Source: Robiginitalea sp.
Lineage (GTDB): Bacteria; Bacteroidota; Bacteroidia; Flavobacteriales; Flavobacteriaceae
Reading direction: 5' to 3'
Length of the DNA: 64,000 nt
Assembly (NCBI GenBank): GCA_024642005.1
Contig: JAHECA010000004.1
Coordinates: 97,046 to 161,045, forward strand
Under the pieces are notes generated by a model, which saw only the letters and a list, made by a program, of their open reading frames with translations, was not told the origin of the DNA and did no database searches. A program made the translations under genes and the position numbers. Positions 1 through 8,515 of this stretch are shown piece by piece. How positions within the stretch are numbered: the first letter of the stretch is position 1; each line of letters starts with the position of its first letter.

Positions 1-137
<137 letters not shown>

Positions 138-152
138 TTATTTGCAGTGATT

Positions 153-398
153 TCAGTCTACGTTGACTACCCGTTCAATTTGGGGGGCGTGTTTCTTGAT
201 GGTCATTTCCACTCCGCTTTTCAAAGTCATCTGGTTCACCGAGCAACCCACACAGGTGCCCTCGAGCCGGACCTTGACCAGCTTGCCTTCCTCGATCGAA
301 ACCAGGGAGATATCACCCCCGTCCCGCTGCAGGTAGGGCCGTATCTCCTGCAGGGCTTCCTCGATCTTCGATGTGAGTTCTTCCGTTGTCATACCCAT
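153..398 (-). CDS. NifU-like C-terminal domain protein (NfuA-type Fe-S carrier)
   Basis: This 81-residue protein is a stand-alone NifU C-terminal domain. The family scaffold motif is clear: Cys49-Val-Gly-Cys52 (CVGC) following the DGGDISLV strand. Two subunits normally share one 4Fe-4S cluster through these cysteines and hand it to apo-proteins. The ATG overlaps the stop codon of the upstream Mrp gene by one base (TAATG), so the two are probably translationally coupled and work together in cytoplasmic Fe-S cluster delivery. It lacks the degenerate A-type N-terminal domain of enterobacterial NfuA, which is normal for the short form. Confidence 0.9.
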   Translation of the reverse strand: MGMTTEELTSKIEEALQEIRPYLQRDGGDISLVSIEEGKLVKVRLEGTCVGCSVNQMTLKSGVEMTIKKHAPQIERVVNVD

Positions 399-1540
399 TA
401 TTTCTTCACGGCCGAACAGCCGGCCATGGTTGTGATTTTAATGGCCTCCGTAGGGGGGAGGTCTTTGTTGCGGCCCACCAGTTCGCGAACGGTGTTCCGC
501 GTTACCTCTTCAAAGGCGCGCTGGGATGGCGTGTCGTCTTGCATGGCAGCCGGCCGGCCTATATCTGAAGCCTCGCGGATACCCTGTACCAGCGGTATTT
601 CGCCCAGGAAGGGAATGCCGAGGTCTTCGGCCAGGTTGCGGGCCCCGTGCTTGCCGAACAGGTAATACTTGTTATCTGGCAGTTCCTCGGGAGTAAAATA
701 GGCCATGTTCTCCACGATGCCCAGCACGGGTACCTGAATGGCCTCCTGCCGGAACATGGCAACCCCTTTGCGCGCGTCGGCAAGGGCGATCTGCTGGGGG
801 GTGCTGACCACCACTGCCCCGGTAACCGGCAGCGATTGCATGATGCTCAGGTGGATGTCGCCCGTGCCCGGAGGCAGGTCTACCAGCAGGAAATCGAGCT
901 CGCCCCAGTGGGCGTCAAATATCATTTGATTGAGGGCTTTGGCCGCCATGGGGCCCCTCCAGATTACAGCCTGGTCGGGTTCGGTGAAGAAGCCTATCGA
1001 CAATACCTTCACCCCGTAATTCTCTACGGGTCGCATACGCGATTTACCATTGACCTGCACGGCCAGGGGCTTTTCAAGGGCCACATCGAACATGATGGGG
1101 ATAGACGGGCCGTAGATATCGGCATCGAGCAACCCCACTTCAAAACCCATTTTGGCCAGAGATACGGCCAGGTTGGCCGTTACCGTGCTTTTGCCCACGC
1201 CTCCCTTGCCACTGGCCACGGCGATGATGTTGCGAATGCCCGGGATGGCAGTGCCGCGAATGCTCGCAGCCTGGGGTTGTGCCGGGGCCTCAACCTGAAT
1301 GTTCACGGTAATTTTCGCCTTCTGGTACACCTGTTCGTGCAGGGTTTTCAGGATGCTTACTTCCGCCTTTTTGCGCGCCTGCAGACTCGGGTTCGAGATG
1401 GTAAGGTCTACCACCACTTCATCGCCGAATACCTGTACATTCCGCACGGCACCGCTCTCTACCATATTGGCTCCCTCGCCGGGCACGCTGATGGATTCCA
1501 ACGCCTTGAGCACCTGATTTTTGTCGATTTTCACCGTCAT
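398..1540 (-). CDS. mrp: Mrp/NBP35-family P-loop ATPase, Fe-S cluster carrier
   Basis: The protein has 380 residues. Residues about 5-80 form a DUF59/MIP18-like domain. Residues 100-370 are a ParA/MinD-type ATPase with a deviant Walker A motif GKGGVGKST at about 111-119. The family binds and transfers 4Fe-4S clusters in an ATP-dependent way in the cytoplasm. The CxxC pair seen in many Mrp/ApbC proteins is not evident (the region reads ENMAYFTPEELPDNKYY), which I believe is common in bacteroidete members. A TATCTTTG -7 box lies about 30 bases before the ATG. It forms a two-gene operon with the NfuA-type carrier. Confidence 0.92.
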   Translation of the reverse strand: MTVKIDKNQVLKALESISVPGEGANMVESGAVRNVQVFGDEVVVDLTISNPSLQARKKAEVSILKTLHEQVYQKAKITVNIQVEAPAQPQAASIRGTAIPGIRNIIAVASGKGGVGKSTVTANLAVSLAKMGFEVGLLDADIYGPSIPIMFDVALEKPLAVQVNGKSRMRPVENYGVKVLSIGFFTEPDQAVIWRGPMAAKALNQMIFDAHWGELDFLLVDLPPGTGDIHLSIMQSLPVTGAVVVSTPQQIALADARKGVAMFRQEAIQVPVLGIVENMAYFTPEELPDNKYYLFGKHGARNLAEDLGIPFLGEIPLVQGIREASDIGRPAAMQDDTPSQRAFEEVTRNTVRELVGRNKDLPPTEAIKITTMAGCSAVKK

Positions 1541-1568
1541 TGCTTTTATTCGGATTCAATTTAAATAA

Positions 1569-1576
1569 CAAAGATA
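1569..1576 (-). promoter_or_regulatory. -7 box of the mrp-nfuA operon
   Basis: The minus strand reads TATCTTTG, a perfect match to the bacteroidete primary-sigma -7 consensus TAnnTTTG, 28 bases upstream of the mrp ATG. No obvious -33 element was assigned. Confidence 0.6.
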
Positions 1577-1640
1577 CGGCACGGATCTGAAACGGGAAAA
1601 GACCGGGCTGTTATTCTGGAGCCCACCCCCGGTCTGTTGC

Positions 1641-1973
1641 CTATAATTCCAGGTTAGGGTCCCAGAAATGGCGCTGGAAGTCCGCAATCTGGTTGTCGCT
1701 GACCTTTATGCCTTCGCTTTCGAGCAGTTGCTGCATGAGGCGGGTACCTTCAAAATGGTGCTTGCCGGTAAGCAGGCCACTGCGGTTAACCACCCGGTGA
1801 GCCGGCACATCTTCCATCCCGTGGCTCTGGTTCATGGCCCACCCCACCACGCGGGCGCTGCGCCCCGTGCCGAGGTATCGGGCAATGGCCCCGTAAGAGG
1901 TAACACGGCCATAAGGCACCTGTCGTACCACCTCGTAAACCCTTTCGAAAAAATCGCCTTCGCTGGCTGCCAT
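1641..1973 (-). CDS. Alkyltransferase-like protein (MGMT family, no active-site cysteine)
   Basis: This 110-residue protein matches the C-terminal DNA-binding/active-site domain of O6-alkylguanine-DNA alkyltransferase (VPYGRVTSYGAIA, GWAMNQ, HRVVNRSGLLTG). The catalytic PCHRV motif is PAHRV here (Ala58), so it cannot accept an alkyl group. Such ATL proteins bind O6-alkylguanine and, in characterised cases, recruit nucleotide excision repair. The reading frame stays open far upstream, but homology begins at MAASEGDF, two bases after the stop of the LysE-type gene. That start also avoids overlap, so I chose it. Confidence 0.88.
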   Translation of the reverse strand: MAASEGDFFERVYEVVRQVPYGRVTSYGAIARYLGTGRSARVVGWAMNQSHGMEDVPAHRVVNRSGLLTGKHHFEGTRLMQQLLESEGIKVSDNQIADFQRHFWDPNLEL

Positions 1974-1975
1974 GG

Positions 1976-2605
1976 TTACGTATAAAAAATCCGGATCAGG
2001 GTAATGCCCAACAAAACGAGCATCAAGACGCTGAGGATGTAGTTCGAATTCTTGGAGAAGGCATTGTTGCGCGACTCCAGTTTGTTGAAATAGACCGTAT
2101 AGAGGTACAGCATCGAAAACGTACCGCACCCTGCCGACAAAATAAATACCGCAATGTCCCAGAACTCGAACTTGATCCAGCCCGTAGCGTTCCACATGGC
2201 GTTCAGGGCGCTGTAATACGGAATGGTCAGCAGGTTCAGGGCCGCCAGCAACAGGCCCTTGAAGAAACTGTTCTTCTTGCTCACCTGTACGATCTTCATG
2301 GGGCGTTCGCTTTGCCGTCGGGCCAGGACGAAGAAATAAATGGCAAAAACCGCGAATACGCCTATGGCGGCCCTCTGAAGCCAGACGATTACCTCGGGGT
2401 GGCGGTAGAGGAATTTGGAAATCAGGACGGCAATATAGGCCTGTATTACGATCATGGTGGAGACCCCCAGGCTGAAAATAATGGCGTTGCCCTTGCCCTT
2501 TTCCACACTTACCTTGGCCGCGTTCATATTGAGCAGCCCCGGCGGCACGGTGGCCATGAAGGCGGCCGAAAAGGTGGCGAAGAACAGGATCAGCAGGTGC
2601 GTCAT
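1976..2605 (-). CDS. LysE/RhtB-family translocator
   Basis: This 209-residue, very hydrophobic protein has about six predicted membrane segments and the LysE-family start (PPGLLNMNAAK). Family members export amino acids or related small molecules across the inner membrane; the substrate cannot be inferred here. The ATG overlaps the trmB stop by four bases (ATGA) and its stop lies two bases before the alkyltransferase-like gene, so the three genes are one tight transcription unit. Confidence 0.82.
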   Translation of the reverse strand: MTHLLILFFATFSAAFMATVPPGLLNMNAAKVSVEKGKGNAIIFSLGVSTMIVIQAYIAVLISKFLYRHPEVIVWLQRAAIGVFAVFAIYFFVLARRQSERPMKIVQVSKKNSFFKGLLLAALNLLTIPYYSALNAMWNATGWIKFEFWDIAVFILSAGCGTFSMLYLYTVYFNKLESRNNAFSKNSNYILSVLMLVLLGITLIRIFYT

Positions 2606-3279
2606 TGCGTTTCCAGGCTAAAGGCCAGGTAGGTAATTGCCTTGCCCTGTTCAAGATACTGTTTTTCGTAAAATGTCTGAATCTGGGTGGCTTCTTCGGG
2701 CGCTCCCCCCAGGCGGTAGATGTCGTGGTTTGCGTAATGCACTGGCCTGCCCGAGCCGTGCAGCAGCCCCAGGGTATACCCGTGCATGAACTCGCTGTCG
2801 GTTTTCAGGTGGATGCGTCCGTGCGGAGCCAGAAACCGGCTGTACCGCTCCAAAAAGTCGGGGTTGGTCATGCGGTGCTTGGTGCGCTTGAACTTGATCT
2901 GCGGATCGGGGAAGGTGATCCATAGCTCCGCTACCTCTCCGGGGCCAAAGGCGCTGTCGAGCAGCTCGATATGGGTTCTGAGGAAAGCCACGTTCGGCAG
3001 GGGTTCTTCCAGGGCCGTCTTGGCGCCCCGCCACAACCGGGCACCCTTAATGTCGACCCCGATGTAATTGGTGCCGGGGTTTCGCCGGGCCAGTGCCAGG
3101 GTATAGTCGCCTTTGCCGCACCCCAATTCCAGGACTATGGGGTGGTCGTTTCCGAAGAAACGGTGCCATTGGCCACGCTGCTCAAAGGTATTGGCCAGGA
3201 GCTGGTCACGGCCGGGCTGAATTACGTTGGGAAAGCGCGCATTGTCGTTAAAACGCCTGAGTTTGTTCTTACTGCCCAT
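2602..3279 (-). CDS. trmB: tRNA (guanine-N7-)-methyltransferase
   Basis: This 225-residue class I SAM-dependent methyltransferase makes m7G46 in the variable loop of tRNAs. The SAM-binding stretch VLELGCGKGDYTLALA lies near residue 50. The family signature WITFPDPQIKFKRTKHRM, with its key FPDPxxKxRHxKRR-like block, is at about 120-137. Length is normal. It is the first gene of a compact unit with the LysE and alkyltransferase-like genes. Confidence 0.93.
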   Translation of the reverse strand: MGSKNKLRRFNDNARFPNVIQPGRDQLLANTFEQRGQWHRFFGNDHPIVLELGCGKGDYTLALARRNPGTNYIGVDIKGARLWRGAKTALEEPLPNVAFLRTHIELLDSAFGPGEVAELWITFPDPQIKFKRTKHRMTNPDFLERYSRFLAPHGRIHLKTDSEFMHGYTLGLLHGSGRPVHYANHDIYRLGGAPEEATQIQTFYEKQYLEQGKAITYLAFSLETQ

Positions 3280-3338
3280 GGGGAGGTGGTTGGTCGCGGC
3301 AAAAATAAGAAAAGTGGGGCAGCTCTGCAGGGCCGGGT

Positions 3339-4394
3339 TCAGCTGGTTTTGGTCTTTTCGAGGGTGAACGAAAATTCAGAACCCACATCTACCACGCTTT
3401 CCACGTAGATTTTCTCGTTGTGTGCTTCCATGATATGCTTAACGATGGCCAGGCCCAGGCCGCTGCCCCCTTCCTTGCGGCTGCCGCTTTTGTCGACCCT
3501 GAAAAAGCGCTCGAACAGGCGGGTCAGGTGTTGCTCGGCAATGCCCTCCCCGTTGTCGGTTACCCGGATGATCACCTTGTTTTTGATGAGGTTTTCGACG
3601 CTCACCTCCGTTGTGCCGTCCTGGTGCCCGTATTTGATGGAGTTCACCACCAGGTTGGTGAGCACCTGCTGTATTTTTTCCTTATCGGCATGCACCATAA
3701 TGGGCTTGGTGTATTCCGTGTCGAAAACCAGGGAGATTCCTTTCTTTGAGGCCTTCATCTCCAGCAACTCGAAGACGCTCCTGATGAGTTCAATCACGTC
3801 GAAGTCTTCCCATTCCAGGTGCAGGTCGCCAATTTCCAGCTTGGTGATCAGATCGAGGTCCTTGATGATGTAAATGAGGCGTTCAACACCTTTGGCTGCC
3901 CTGTTCAGGTACTTCTTGCGCACCCTGCGGTCTTCCATGGCCCCGTCGAGAAGGGTGTGTATGTAACCCTGTACGGTAAATAGCGGTGTTTTGAGTTCGT
4001 GCGATACGTTTCCCAGAAACTCCTTGCGGTATTCTTCCCTGATTTTAAGGGTGTCGATCTCTATCTTTTTGTCTTGGGCGAACTTTTCGATCTCCTCAGT
4101 CAGCGTCTTCATGTCGGTGGTAATGGGCCCCTTGGTAAGTGACGTTGACTCCAGGAGTGTTACGTCGTCGTAAATCTGTTTGATCCGGCGGTAAATGAAG
4201 CGTTCGGCCCGCACCTGGATGACCAGGAAAGAGACCCCGAAAGTAACAATCACCCACAACAGGTGCCAGGGCCAGCTTTCGGCCTGCATGCCCGAGAGCC
4301 AGAGCAATGGCAGGGTTCCCAGGCCCAGGATCAGGGTTATGTAAAGCGCGGAACGGGAGGCAAAACGGTACGATTTGCGAAGCTGGGTGGCCAT
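3339..4394 (-). CDS. PhoR-like sensor histidine kinase
   Basis: This 351-residue membrane kinase has two transmembrane helices near residues 16-34 and 42-62 and only a short loop between them. It therefore has no sizeable periplasmic sensor, which suggests sensing through membrane or partner proteins. The HisKA phospho-acceptor is in NVSHELKTPL (His132). The HATPase domain carries N (VVNSIKYG), G1 (DNGEG) and G2 (GGSGLGLAI) boxes. Its ATG overlaps the last base of the response-regulator stop codon, and the architecture matches the PhoR/PhoB pairs common in Bacteroidota. The phosphate connection is inferred from family resemblance only. Confidence 0.88.
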   Translation of the reverse strand: MATQLRKSYRFASRSALYITLILGLGTLPLLWLSGMQAESWPWHLLWVIVTFGVSFLVIQVRAERFIYRRIKQIYDDVTLLESTSLTKGPITTDMKTLTEEIEKFAQDKKIEIDTLKIREEYRKEFLGNVSHELKTPLFTVQGYIHTLLDGAMEDRRVRKKYLNRAAKGVERLIYIIKDLDLITKLEIGDLHLEWEDFDVIELIRSVFELLEMKASKKGISLVFDTEYTKPIMVHADKEKIQQVLTNLVVNSIKYGHQDGTTEVSVENLIKNKVIIRVTDNGEGIAEQHLTRLFERFFRVDKSGSRKEGGSGLGLAIVKHIMEAHNEKIYVESVVDVGSEFSFTLEKTKTS

Positions 4395-5080
4395 TACTGA
4401 ACAAACTTATAGCCTACCCCTTTGACTGTTTTAAAGTGGTCTTCACCGATTTTCTCGCGCAATTTGCGGATATGAACATCGATTGTGCGGCCACCCACCA
4501 CTACTTCCTGGCCCCAGACCTTATCCAAAATCACTTCCCGTTTAAAAACCTTGTCGGGCTTGGAAGCCAGCAGGGCGAGCAATTCGAATTCTTTACGGGG
4601 CAGGATGAGCTCCTCGCCCTTGTTAATCACTTTGTATTCTTCACGGTTGATGACCAACCGGCCAACCTTCATGACCTCAGCAGGGCCATCCCCCTCTTTC
4701 TTCAGGCGGCGCAGCAAGGCCTTTACCTTGCTTAAGAACACCTTGGGCTTTATGGGTTTGGTTATATAGTCGTCGGCCCCAGCCTCGAAGCCGGCCACCT
4801 GCGAATAATCTTCATTGCGGGCCGTGAGGAAGGCGATAATACAATCTTCGAGCCCTTCGGTCCGGCGAATGATCTCGCAGGCCTCGATCCCATCCATCTC
4901 GGGCATCATCACGTCCAATATAATCAGGTGAGGGGTTTTCTTGCGCGCCTTTTCGACCCCTTCGGCCCCATTTTTGGCGGTAAAGACCTGATACCCCTCT
5001 GCGGTGAGGTTGTAGCTGAGAATTTCCAGAATATCCGGTTCGTCGTCTACCAATAGTATTTTGATATCCTGATTCTTCAT
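4394..5080 (-). CDS. PhoB/OmpR-family response regulator
   Basis: The 228-residue protein has an N-terminal receiver domain with the acidic pocket (LLVDDEPD, residues 10-16), phospho-acceptor Asp56 (LDVMMPEMDG) and the conserved Lys in ITKPIKPK. A winged-helix output domain follows at about 130-228, ending GGRTIDVHIRKLREKIG and VKGVGYKF. It is the first gene of the two-component operon with a one-base overlap into the kinase. A TATTTTTG -7 box lies 24 bases before the ATG. Proposed role: phosphate-type regulation, by analogy only. Confidence 0.9.
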   Translation of the reverse strand: MKNQDIKILLVDDEPDILEILSYNLTAEGYQVFTAKNGAEGVEKARKKTPHLIILDVMMPEMDGIEACEIIRRTEGLEDCIIAFLTARNEDYSQVAGFEAGADDYITKPIKPKVFLSKVKALLRRLKKEGDGPAEVMKVGRLVINREEYKVINKGEELILPRKEFELLALLASKPDKVFKREVILDKVWGQEVVVGGRTIDVHIRKLREKIGEDHFKTVKGVGYKFVQ

Positions 5081-5103
5081 CGGTCCTTTGGGATTGGTTA
5101 CTT

Positions 5104-5111
5104 CAAAAATA
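5104..5111 (-). promoter_or_regulatory. -7 box of the response regulator/kinase operon
   Basis: The minus strand reads TATTTTTG (consensus TAnnTTTG), 23 bases upstream of the response-regulator ATG. Confidence 0.55.
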
Positions 5112-5169
5112 GGCAGAAAACGCCAAAGCCACCTTTCCTTAACCCCAATTTAATGCGGATAACATTTTG

Positions 5170-5187
5170 GTAACCTGCCCGGGTTAC
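5170..5187. promoter_or_regulatory. Palindrome between the response regulator and a T9SS-domain gene
   Basis: GTAACC and GGTTAC face each other across six bases. The site sits in the 230-base divergent interval, about 90 bases upstream of the response-regulator ATG and about 130 upstream of the plus-strand gene. It could be an operator for either side. No factor is assigned. Confidence 0.35.
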
Positions 5188-5278
5188 AGGAGGGGGCTCG
5201 TTGGGCAGCTGCCTGTGCATTTCGTCGAAAAGTCCTTTATTTTTAGGGTGTCTGCAATGGCTCGGCATTACAATATAG

Positions 5279-5286
5279 TATATTTG
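5279..5286 (+). promoter_or_regulatory. -7 box of the first small T9SS-domain gene
   Basis: TATATTTG matches TAnnTTTG exactly and lies 27 bases before the ATG at 5314. It places the start there rather than at the in-frame upstream GTG/ATG codons of the longer open frame. Confidence 0.6.
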
Positions 5287-5313
5287 TGGCATGTGTTTTG
5301 TGAAGTTTTGAGT

Positions 5314-5622
5314 ATGAAGCACCTATACACCCTGATTTTTCTTCTTGTCGCGAATATTGGTCTGGCCCAGCAGGTGCGGGAAAAGGGAGGTATTGAAGAC
5401 TTCAAACTCTTCCCAAACCCGGCTACCCAGGGCAAGGTAAACGTCGTAACCGGTGAAAGCGGGCCAAAAATCATTCGTATATACGACGTCTTGGGCACAC
5501 CTGTCCTGGAAACCACATTGCTTGGCACGGAGCTGAACCTTACCGGGCTCGATGCCGGTGTTTATCTCATCCAGGTCTTCCAACAAGAGAAGGTCGCCAC
5601 CCGGAAACTCGTCATAAAATAG
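5314..5622 (+). CDS. Minimal secreted protein made of a T9SS type A sorting domain
   Basis: The 102-residue product has a signal peptide (MKHLYTLIFLLVANIGLAQQ) followed after about ten residues by a type A C-terminal sorting domain. The domain's landmarks are the LFPNPA motif, the IRIYDVLG strand, GLDAGVYLIQV and a terminal KLVIK. Normally this beta-sandwich is the last 80 residues of a much larger cargo and targets it through the Type IX translocon. Here there is no cargo. The next gene (5785) is a paralogue of the same design. Function unknown; possibilities include a decoy, a surface filler or a module used in trans. Confidence 0.85.
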   Translation: MKHLYTLIFLLVANIGLAQQVREKGGIEDFKLFPNPATQGKVNVVTGESGPKIIRIYDVLGTPVLETTLLGTELNLTGLDAGVYLIQVFQQEKVATRKLVIK

Positions 5623-5784
5623 GTCGGACACCCTAAAGGGCGATCGATAAACGGCACAAAAATCCGATGAACGGATTTCCATTTCCGATTTACCTACAAA
5701 AAATCAGCATTCACAACAAATTGGCATTCCACGTGGGCCTAAGGGCTATTTTTAAGGTGTTGATCCCAAATCAATGCCGCTCCC

Positions 5785-6099
5785 ATGAAGCAACTTTACC
5801 TACTGCTTTTCCTATTGGGAACCTGCGCCCTTTCGGCACAGGAAACCTCAATGACATCTGGCGATAGCACCGCCGAGATCAGGCTGCATCCCAACCCGGC
5901 CCAGGGAGACGTGGTCTATGTTGTTTCCTCCTTGCCCGGCCCCAAAACCGTGCACATCTTTGACCTTTTTGGCAAGGTGGTTCTCGAACGTCGCCTTTCA
6001 GGCGATGCCCTGCCCATTGAAACCCTGATCCCCGGGGTCTATATGGTTCGCGTCGAACAAGGCGACGCGGTGGCCACCAAAAAACTCATCGTGCGCTAA
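5785..6099 (+). CDS. Second minimal T9SS type A sorting-domain protein
   Basis: The 104-residue protein has a signal peptide (MKQLYLLLFLLGTCALSAQ) and then a short spacer. The sorting domain follows: LHPNPAQGDVVYVV, PKTVHIFDLFGKVV, IPGVYMVRV, KKLIVR. It is clearly paralogous to the upstream gene, with the same size, order of elements and absence of cargo. It is separated from it by 162 bases with its own weak -7-like TATTTTTA at about 5749, so it may be expressed independently. No catalytic or binding module is visible. Confidence 0.85.
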   Translation: MKQLYLLLFLLGTCALSAQETSMTSGDSTAEIRLHPNPAQGDVVYVVSSLPGPKTVHIFDLFGKVVLERRLSGDALPIETLIPGVYMVRVEQGDAVATKKLIVR

Positions 6100-6132
6100 T
6101 GGCTGCCTGGCCATAACCCCCCGGCAATTTCC

Positions 6133-6140
6133 TATTTTTG
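6133..6140 (+). promoter_or_regulatory. -7 box of the LuxE-like gene
   Basis: TATTTTTG matches TAnnTTTG and lies 16 bases upstream of the ATG at 6157, giving a very short leader. Confidence 0.6.
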
Positions 6141-6156
6141 CCCCAAGGCAGGCCGC

Positions 6157-7134
6157 ATGTTTTTCGAAGACTTATTTACACCCGACAGCCCCGAGGCGTT
6201 TGCCCGGGTTGCCCTGGAAACCTTCCGGTTCCAGTACCAGCGCATTCCGGCATACCGGCAATTCTGCGATTTGCTGGGGCGACATCCGGGGCAGGTTTCC
6301 GGGCTGGCAGAAATCCCCTTCCTGCCTATCGAATTTTTCAAATCGCACCGCATACTGGATCCCGGGCAACAGCCCGAAGCCGTTTTCAGCAGCAGCGGCA
6401 CCACCGGGCAGGCGCTTAGCCAGCATTACGTGGCAAGCCTGGACCTGTACCGACAGAGCTACGAAACAGCATTTGAACTGTTTTACGGCCCGGTCGACCG
6501 CTATTGCATCCTGGCCCTGCTCCCCTCGTATCGGGAACGGCCCGGGTCTTCCCTGATCTACATGGTCGAAGGGCTCATCGAAAGAAGTGGGGACCCCCGC
6601 AGCGGTTATCTGGGAGGGGCAGCAGCAGCCATTGCCGACCGGCTGCGGGAAGCCGATTCGGCGGGTCGCCCTGTTTTGCTTATCGGCGTCTCCTTTGCCC
6701 TGCTCGACCTTGCCAGGGCGGTGCCCATGCGCCTTTCCAATACCACTGTCATGGAAACGGGCGGCATGAAAGGCCGCCGGAAAGAATTGGTCAGGCAAGC
6801 CCTGCACCTGGAATTGCAGGAAGGGTTCGGACTTTCGGAAATCCACTCCGAGTACGGGATGACAGAACTCCTGTCGCAGGCCTACTCCCGTGGCTCCGGG
6901 CTGTTTGAAGCTCCTCCCTGGATGCGCGTATTGCCGCGCGACACCGAAGACCCGTTGAGTTATCTGGGCCACGGCCGTACCGGGGGCCTCAATATCATTG
7001 ATCTGGCCAACCGCTATTCCTGCTCTTTCCTGGCTACGCAGGATCTCGGAAAAACATACCGCAACGGCACCTTTGAAGTTTTGGGCCGTTTTGACCACGC
7101 CGATGTAAGGGGGTGCAACCTGATGGTACTCTAG
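6157..7134 (+). CDS. LuxE-like acyl-protein synthetase / ANL-type protein
   Basis: This 325-residue soluble protein resembles the acyl-protein synthetase (LuxE) family, relatives of adenylate-forming enzymes. It has the glycine/serine-rich nucleotide loop FSSSGTTGQ (about residue 77) and a late ExGMTE-type motif ([13 protein letters not shown]). Bioluminescent LuxE activates fatty acids for reduction, but no luxCDAB partners are present, so luminescence is not implied. Stand-alone copies are frequent in flavobacteria and their substrate is unknown. The 3' end overlaps tyrS tail-to-tail by four bases. Confidence 0.75.
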   Translation: MFFEDLFTPDSPEAFARVALETFRFQYQRIPAYRQFCDLLGRHPGQVSGLAEIPFLPIEFFKSHRILDPGQQPEAVFSSSGTTGQALSQHYVASLDLYRQSYETAFELFYGPVDRYCILALLPSYRERPGSSLIYMVEGLIERSGDPRSGYLGGAAAAIADRLREADSAGRPVLLIGVSFALLDLARAVPMRLSNTTVMETGGMKGRRKELVRQALHLELQEGFGLSEIHSEYGMTELLSQAYSRGSGLFEAPPWMRVLPRDTEDPLSYLGHGRTGGLNIIDLANRYSCSFLATQDLGKTYRNGTFEVLGRFDHADVRGCNLMVL

Positions 7135-8432
7135 GTTTCGCTGGCCACCAGTACGTAGTAATTCTTTTTGCCCCGCTGCAACAGGATGTATTTGCCGCCA
7201 ATCAGGTCTTGCCCGGTTATCGTATAGGCTTCGTCAACCTTGGTCTTGTTCACAGAAATGGCATTCTGGCCGAGCTCCCGCCGGGCTTCCCCGTTCGATT
7301 TCAGGAAGCCGGTTTTCGCAGCAAGGGCGGCAATCATGTCGAGCCCGCCCTGAATCTCGTCAAGGGGTACCTCGGCCTGGGGCACCCCCTCAAAAATCTC
7401 TTCGAAGGTTTGCCGGTCGAGTTCTTTTATCGCTTCGGCGGTGGACTGCCCGAAGAGGATGGTGCTGGCCTTTGCGGCCCGCTCCAGGTCTTCGGCAGAA
7501 TGCACCATAACCGTTAGCTCCTCCGCCAGTTTGCGTTGCAGCTGCCGCTGGTGTGGCGCTTCCAGGTGGGCGGCCACCAGGGATTCAATTTCGTCCCGGC
7601 CCATAAACGTGAAGATCTTGATGTACTTCTCGGCATCCTCGTCTGAAGTATTGAGCCAGTACTGGAAGAACTTGTATGGGGAGGTCTTGTGGGCGTCGAG
7701 CCAGACATTCCCGCTCTCGGTTTTGCCAAACTTGGTGCCGTCGGCCTTGGTAATGAGCGGACAGGTAAGTGCATAGCCCTTGCCGCCTTCAATGCGCCTG
7801 ATAAGTTCGGTGCCCGTGGTGATGTTCCCCCACTGGTCACTGCCCCCCATCTGAAGGGTACACTGGTAATTCCTGTACAAATAGAGGAAATCGTAACCCT
7901 GTACCAGCTGGTAGGAGAATTCGGTGAACGACATGCCTTCGCCCGAATCTTCGGTAATGCGCTTGCGAACCGAATCTTTGGCCATCATGTAATTCACGGT
8001 AATGTGCTTCCCTACATCGCGAATAAACGCCAGAAAGCTCATGGGCTTCATCCAGTCGTAATTGTTCACCAGCAGGGCAGCGTTGTCGACCTTGCCCTCG
8101 AAATCGAGGAAACGGGCCAACTGCCCCTTGATGGCTTCCTGGTTCAGACGCAGGGTGGTTTCATCGAGCAGGTTCCGTTCGGCCGATTTGCCTGAAGGGT
8201 CGCCGATCATACCGGTGGCCCCGCCGACCAGGGCGATGGGCCGGTGGCCGGCCAACTGAAAATGCCGGAGCATCATTACCCCGACCAAATGGCCGATATG
8301 CAGGGAGTCTGCCGTAGGGTCAATTCCCACGTAGGCCGATTGCATCCCAGACAGCAAATGTTCTTCGGTGCCCGGCATTACATCGTGCAGCATCCCCCGC
8401 CACTGGAGTTCTTTCACAAAATTCGTTTTCAT
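7131..8432 (-). CDS. tyrS: Tyrosyl-tRNA synthetase
   Basis: This 433-residue class I synthetase has the HIGH motif at 45-48 ([10 protein letters not shown]) and a KMSKS-equivalent KFGKT near residue 235. The tyrosine pocket is visible ([16 protein letters not shown]). The C-terminus carries an S4-like RNA-binding domain ([14 protein letters not shown]). Length and order are those of bacterial TyrRS. A TATATTTG -7 box lies about 20 bases before the ATG. Confidence 0.96.
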   Translation of the reverse strand: MKTNFVKELQWRGMLHDVMPGTEEHLLSGMQSAYVGIDPTADSLHIGHLVGVMMLRHFQLAGHRPIALVGGATGMIGDPSGKSAERNLLDETTLRLNQEAIKGQLARFLDFEGKVDNAALLVNNYDWMKPMSFLAFIRDVGKHITVNYMMAKDSVRKRITEDSGEGMSFTEFSYQLVQGYDFLYLYRNYQCTLQMGGSDQWGNITTGTELIRRIEGGKGYALTCPLITKADGTKFGKTESGNVWLDAHKTSPYKFFQYWLNTSDEDAEKYIKIFTFMGRDEIESLVAAHLEAPHQRQLQRKLAEELTVMVHSAEDLERAAKASTILFGQSTAEAIKELDRQTFEEIFEGVPQAEVPLDEIQGGLDMIAALAAKTGFLKSNGEARRELGQNAISVNKTKVDEAYTITGQDLIGGKYILLQRGKKNYYVLVASET

Positions 8433-8451
8433 GCCTGCTCAAATTTCGCAG

Positions 8452-8459
8452 CAAATATA
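8452..8459 (-). promoter_or_regulatory. -7 box of tyrS
   Basis: The minus strand reads TATATTTG, 19 bases upstream of the tyrS ATG. The same octamer precedes rplU, greA and HU in this window. Confidence 0.6.
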
Positions 8460-8515
8460 GTTAAATCGGCCCGGGACACGGGCCTATAAAATGGGAGAAT
8501 CCCTATTTTAGGGCC

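Noticed and set aside
647..1564. 305-codon plus-strand ORF antisense to mrp
   Set aside because: It is a GC-driven shadow of the clearly conserved ATPase gene; the translation shows no domain and odd His/Gly-rich composition.
1974..2654. N-terminal extension of the alkyltransferase-like ORF
   Set aside because: It overlaps the LysE gene out of frame; only the last 110 residues match the family.
6157..7134. Bioluminescence function for the LuxE-like gene
   Set aside because: No luxA, luxB, luxC or luxD partner is nearby, and stand-alone LuxE relatives are common in non-luminous flavobacteria.
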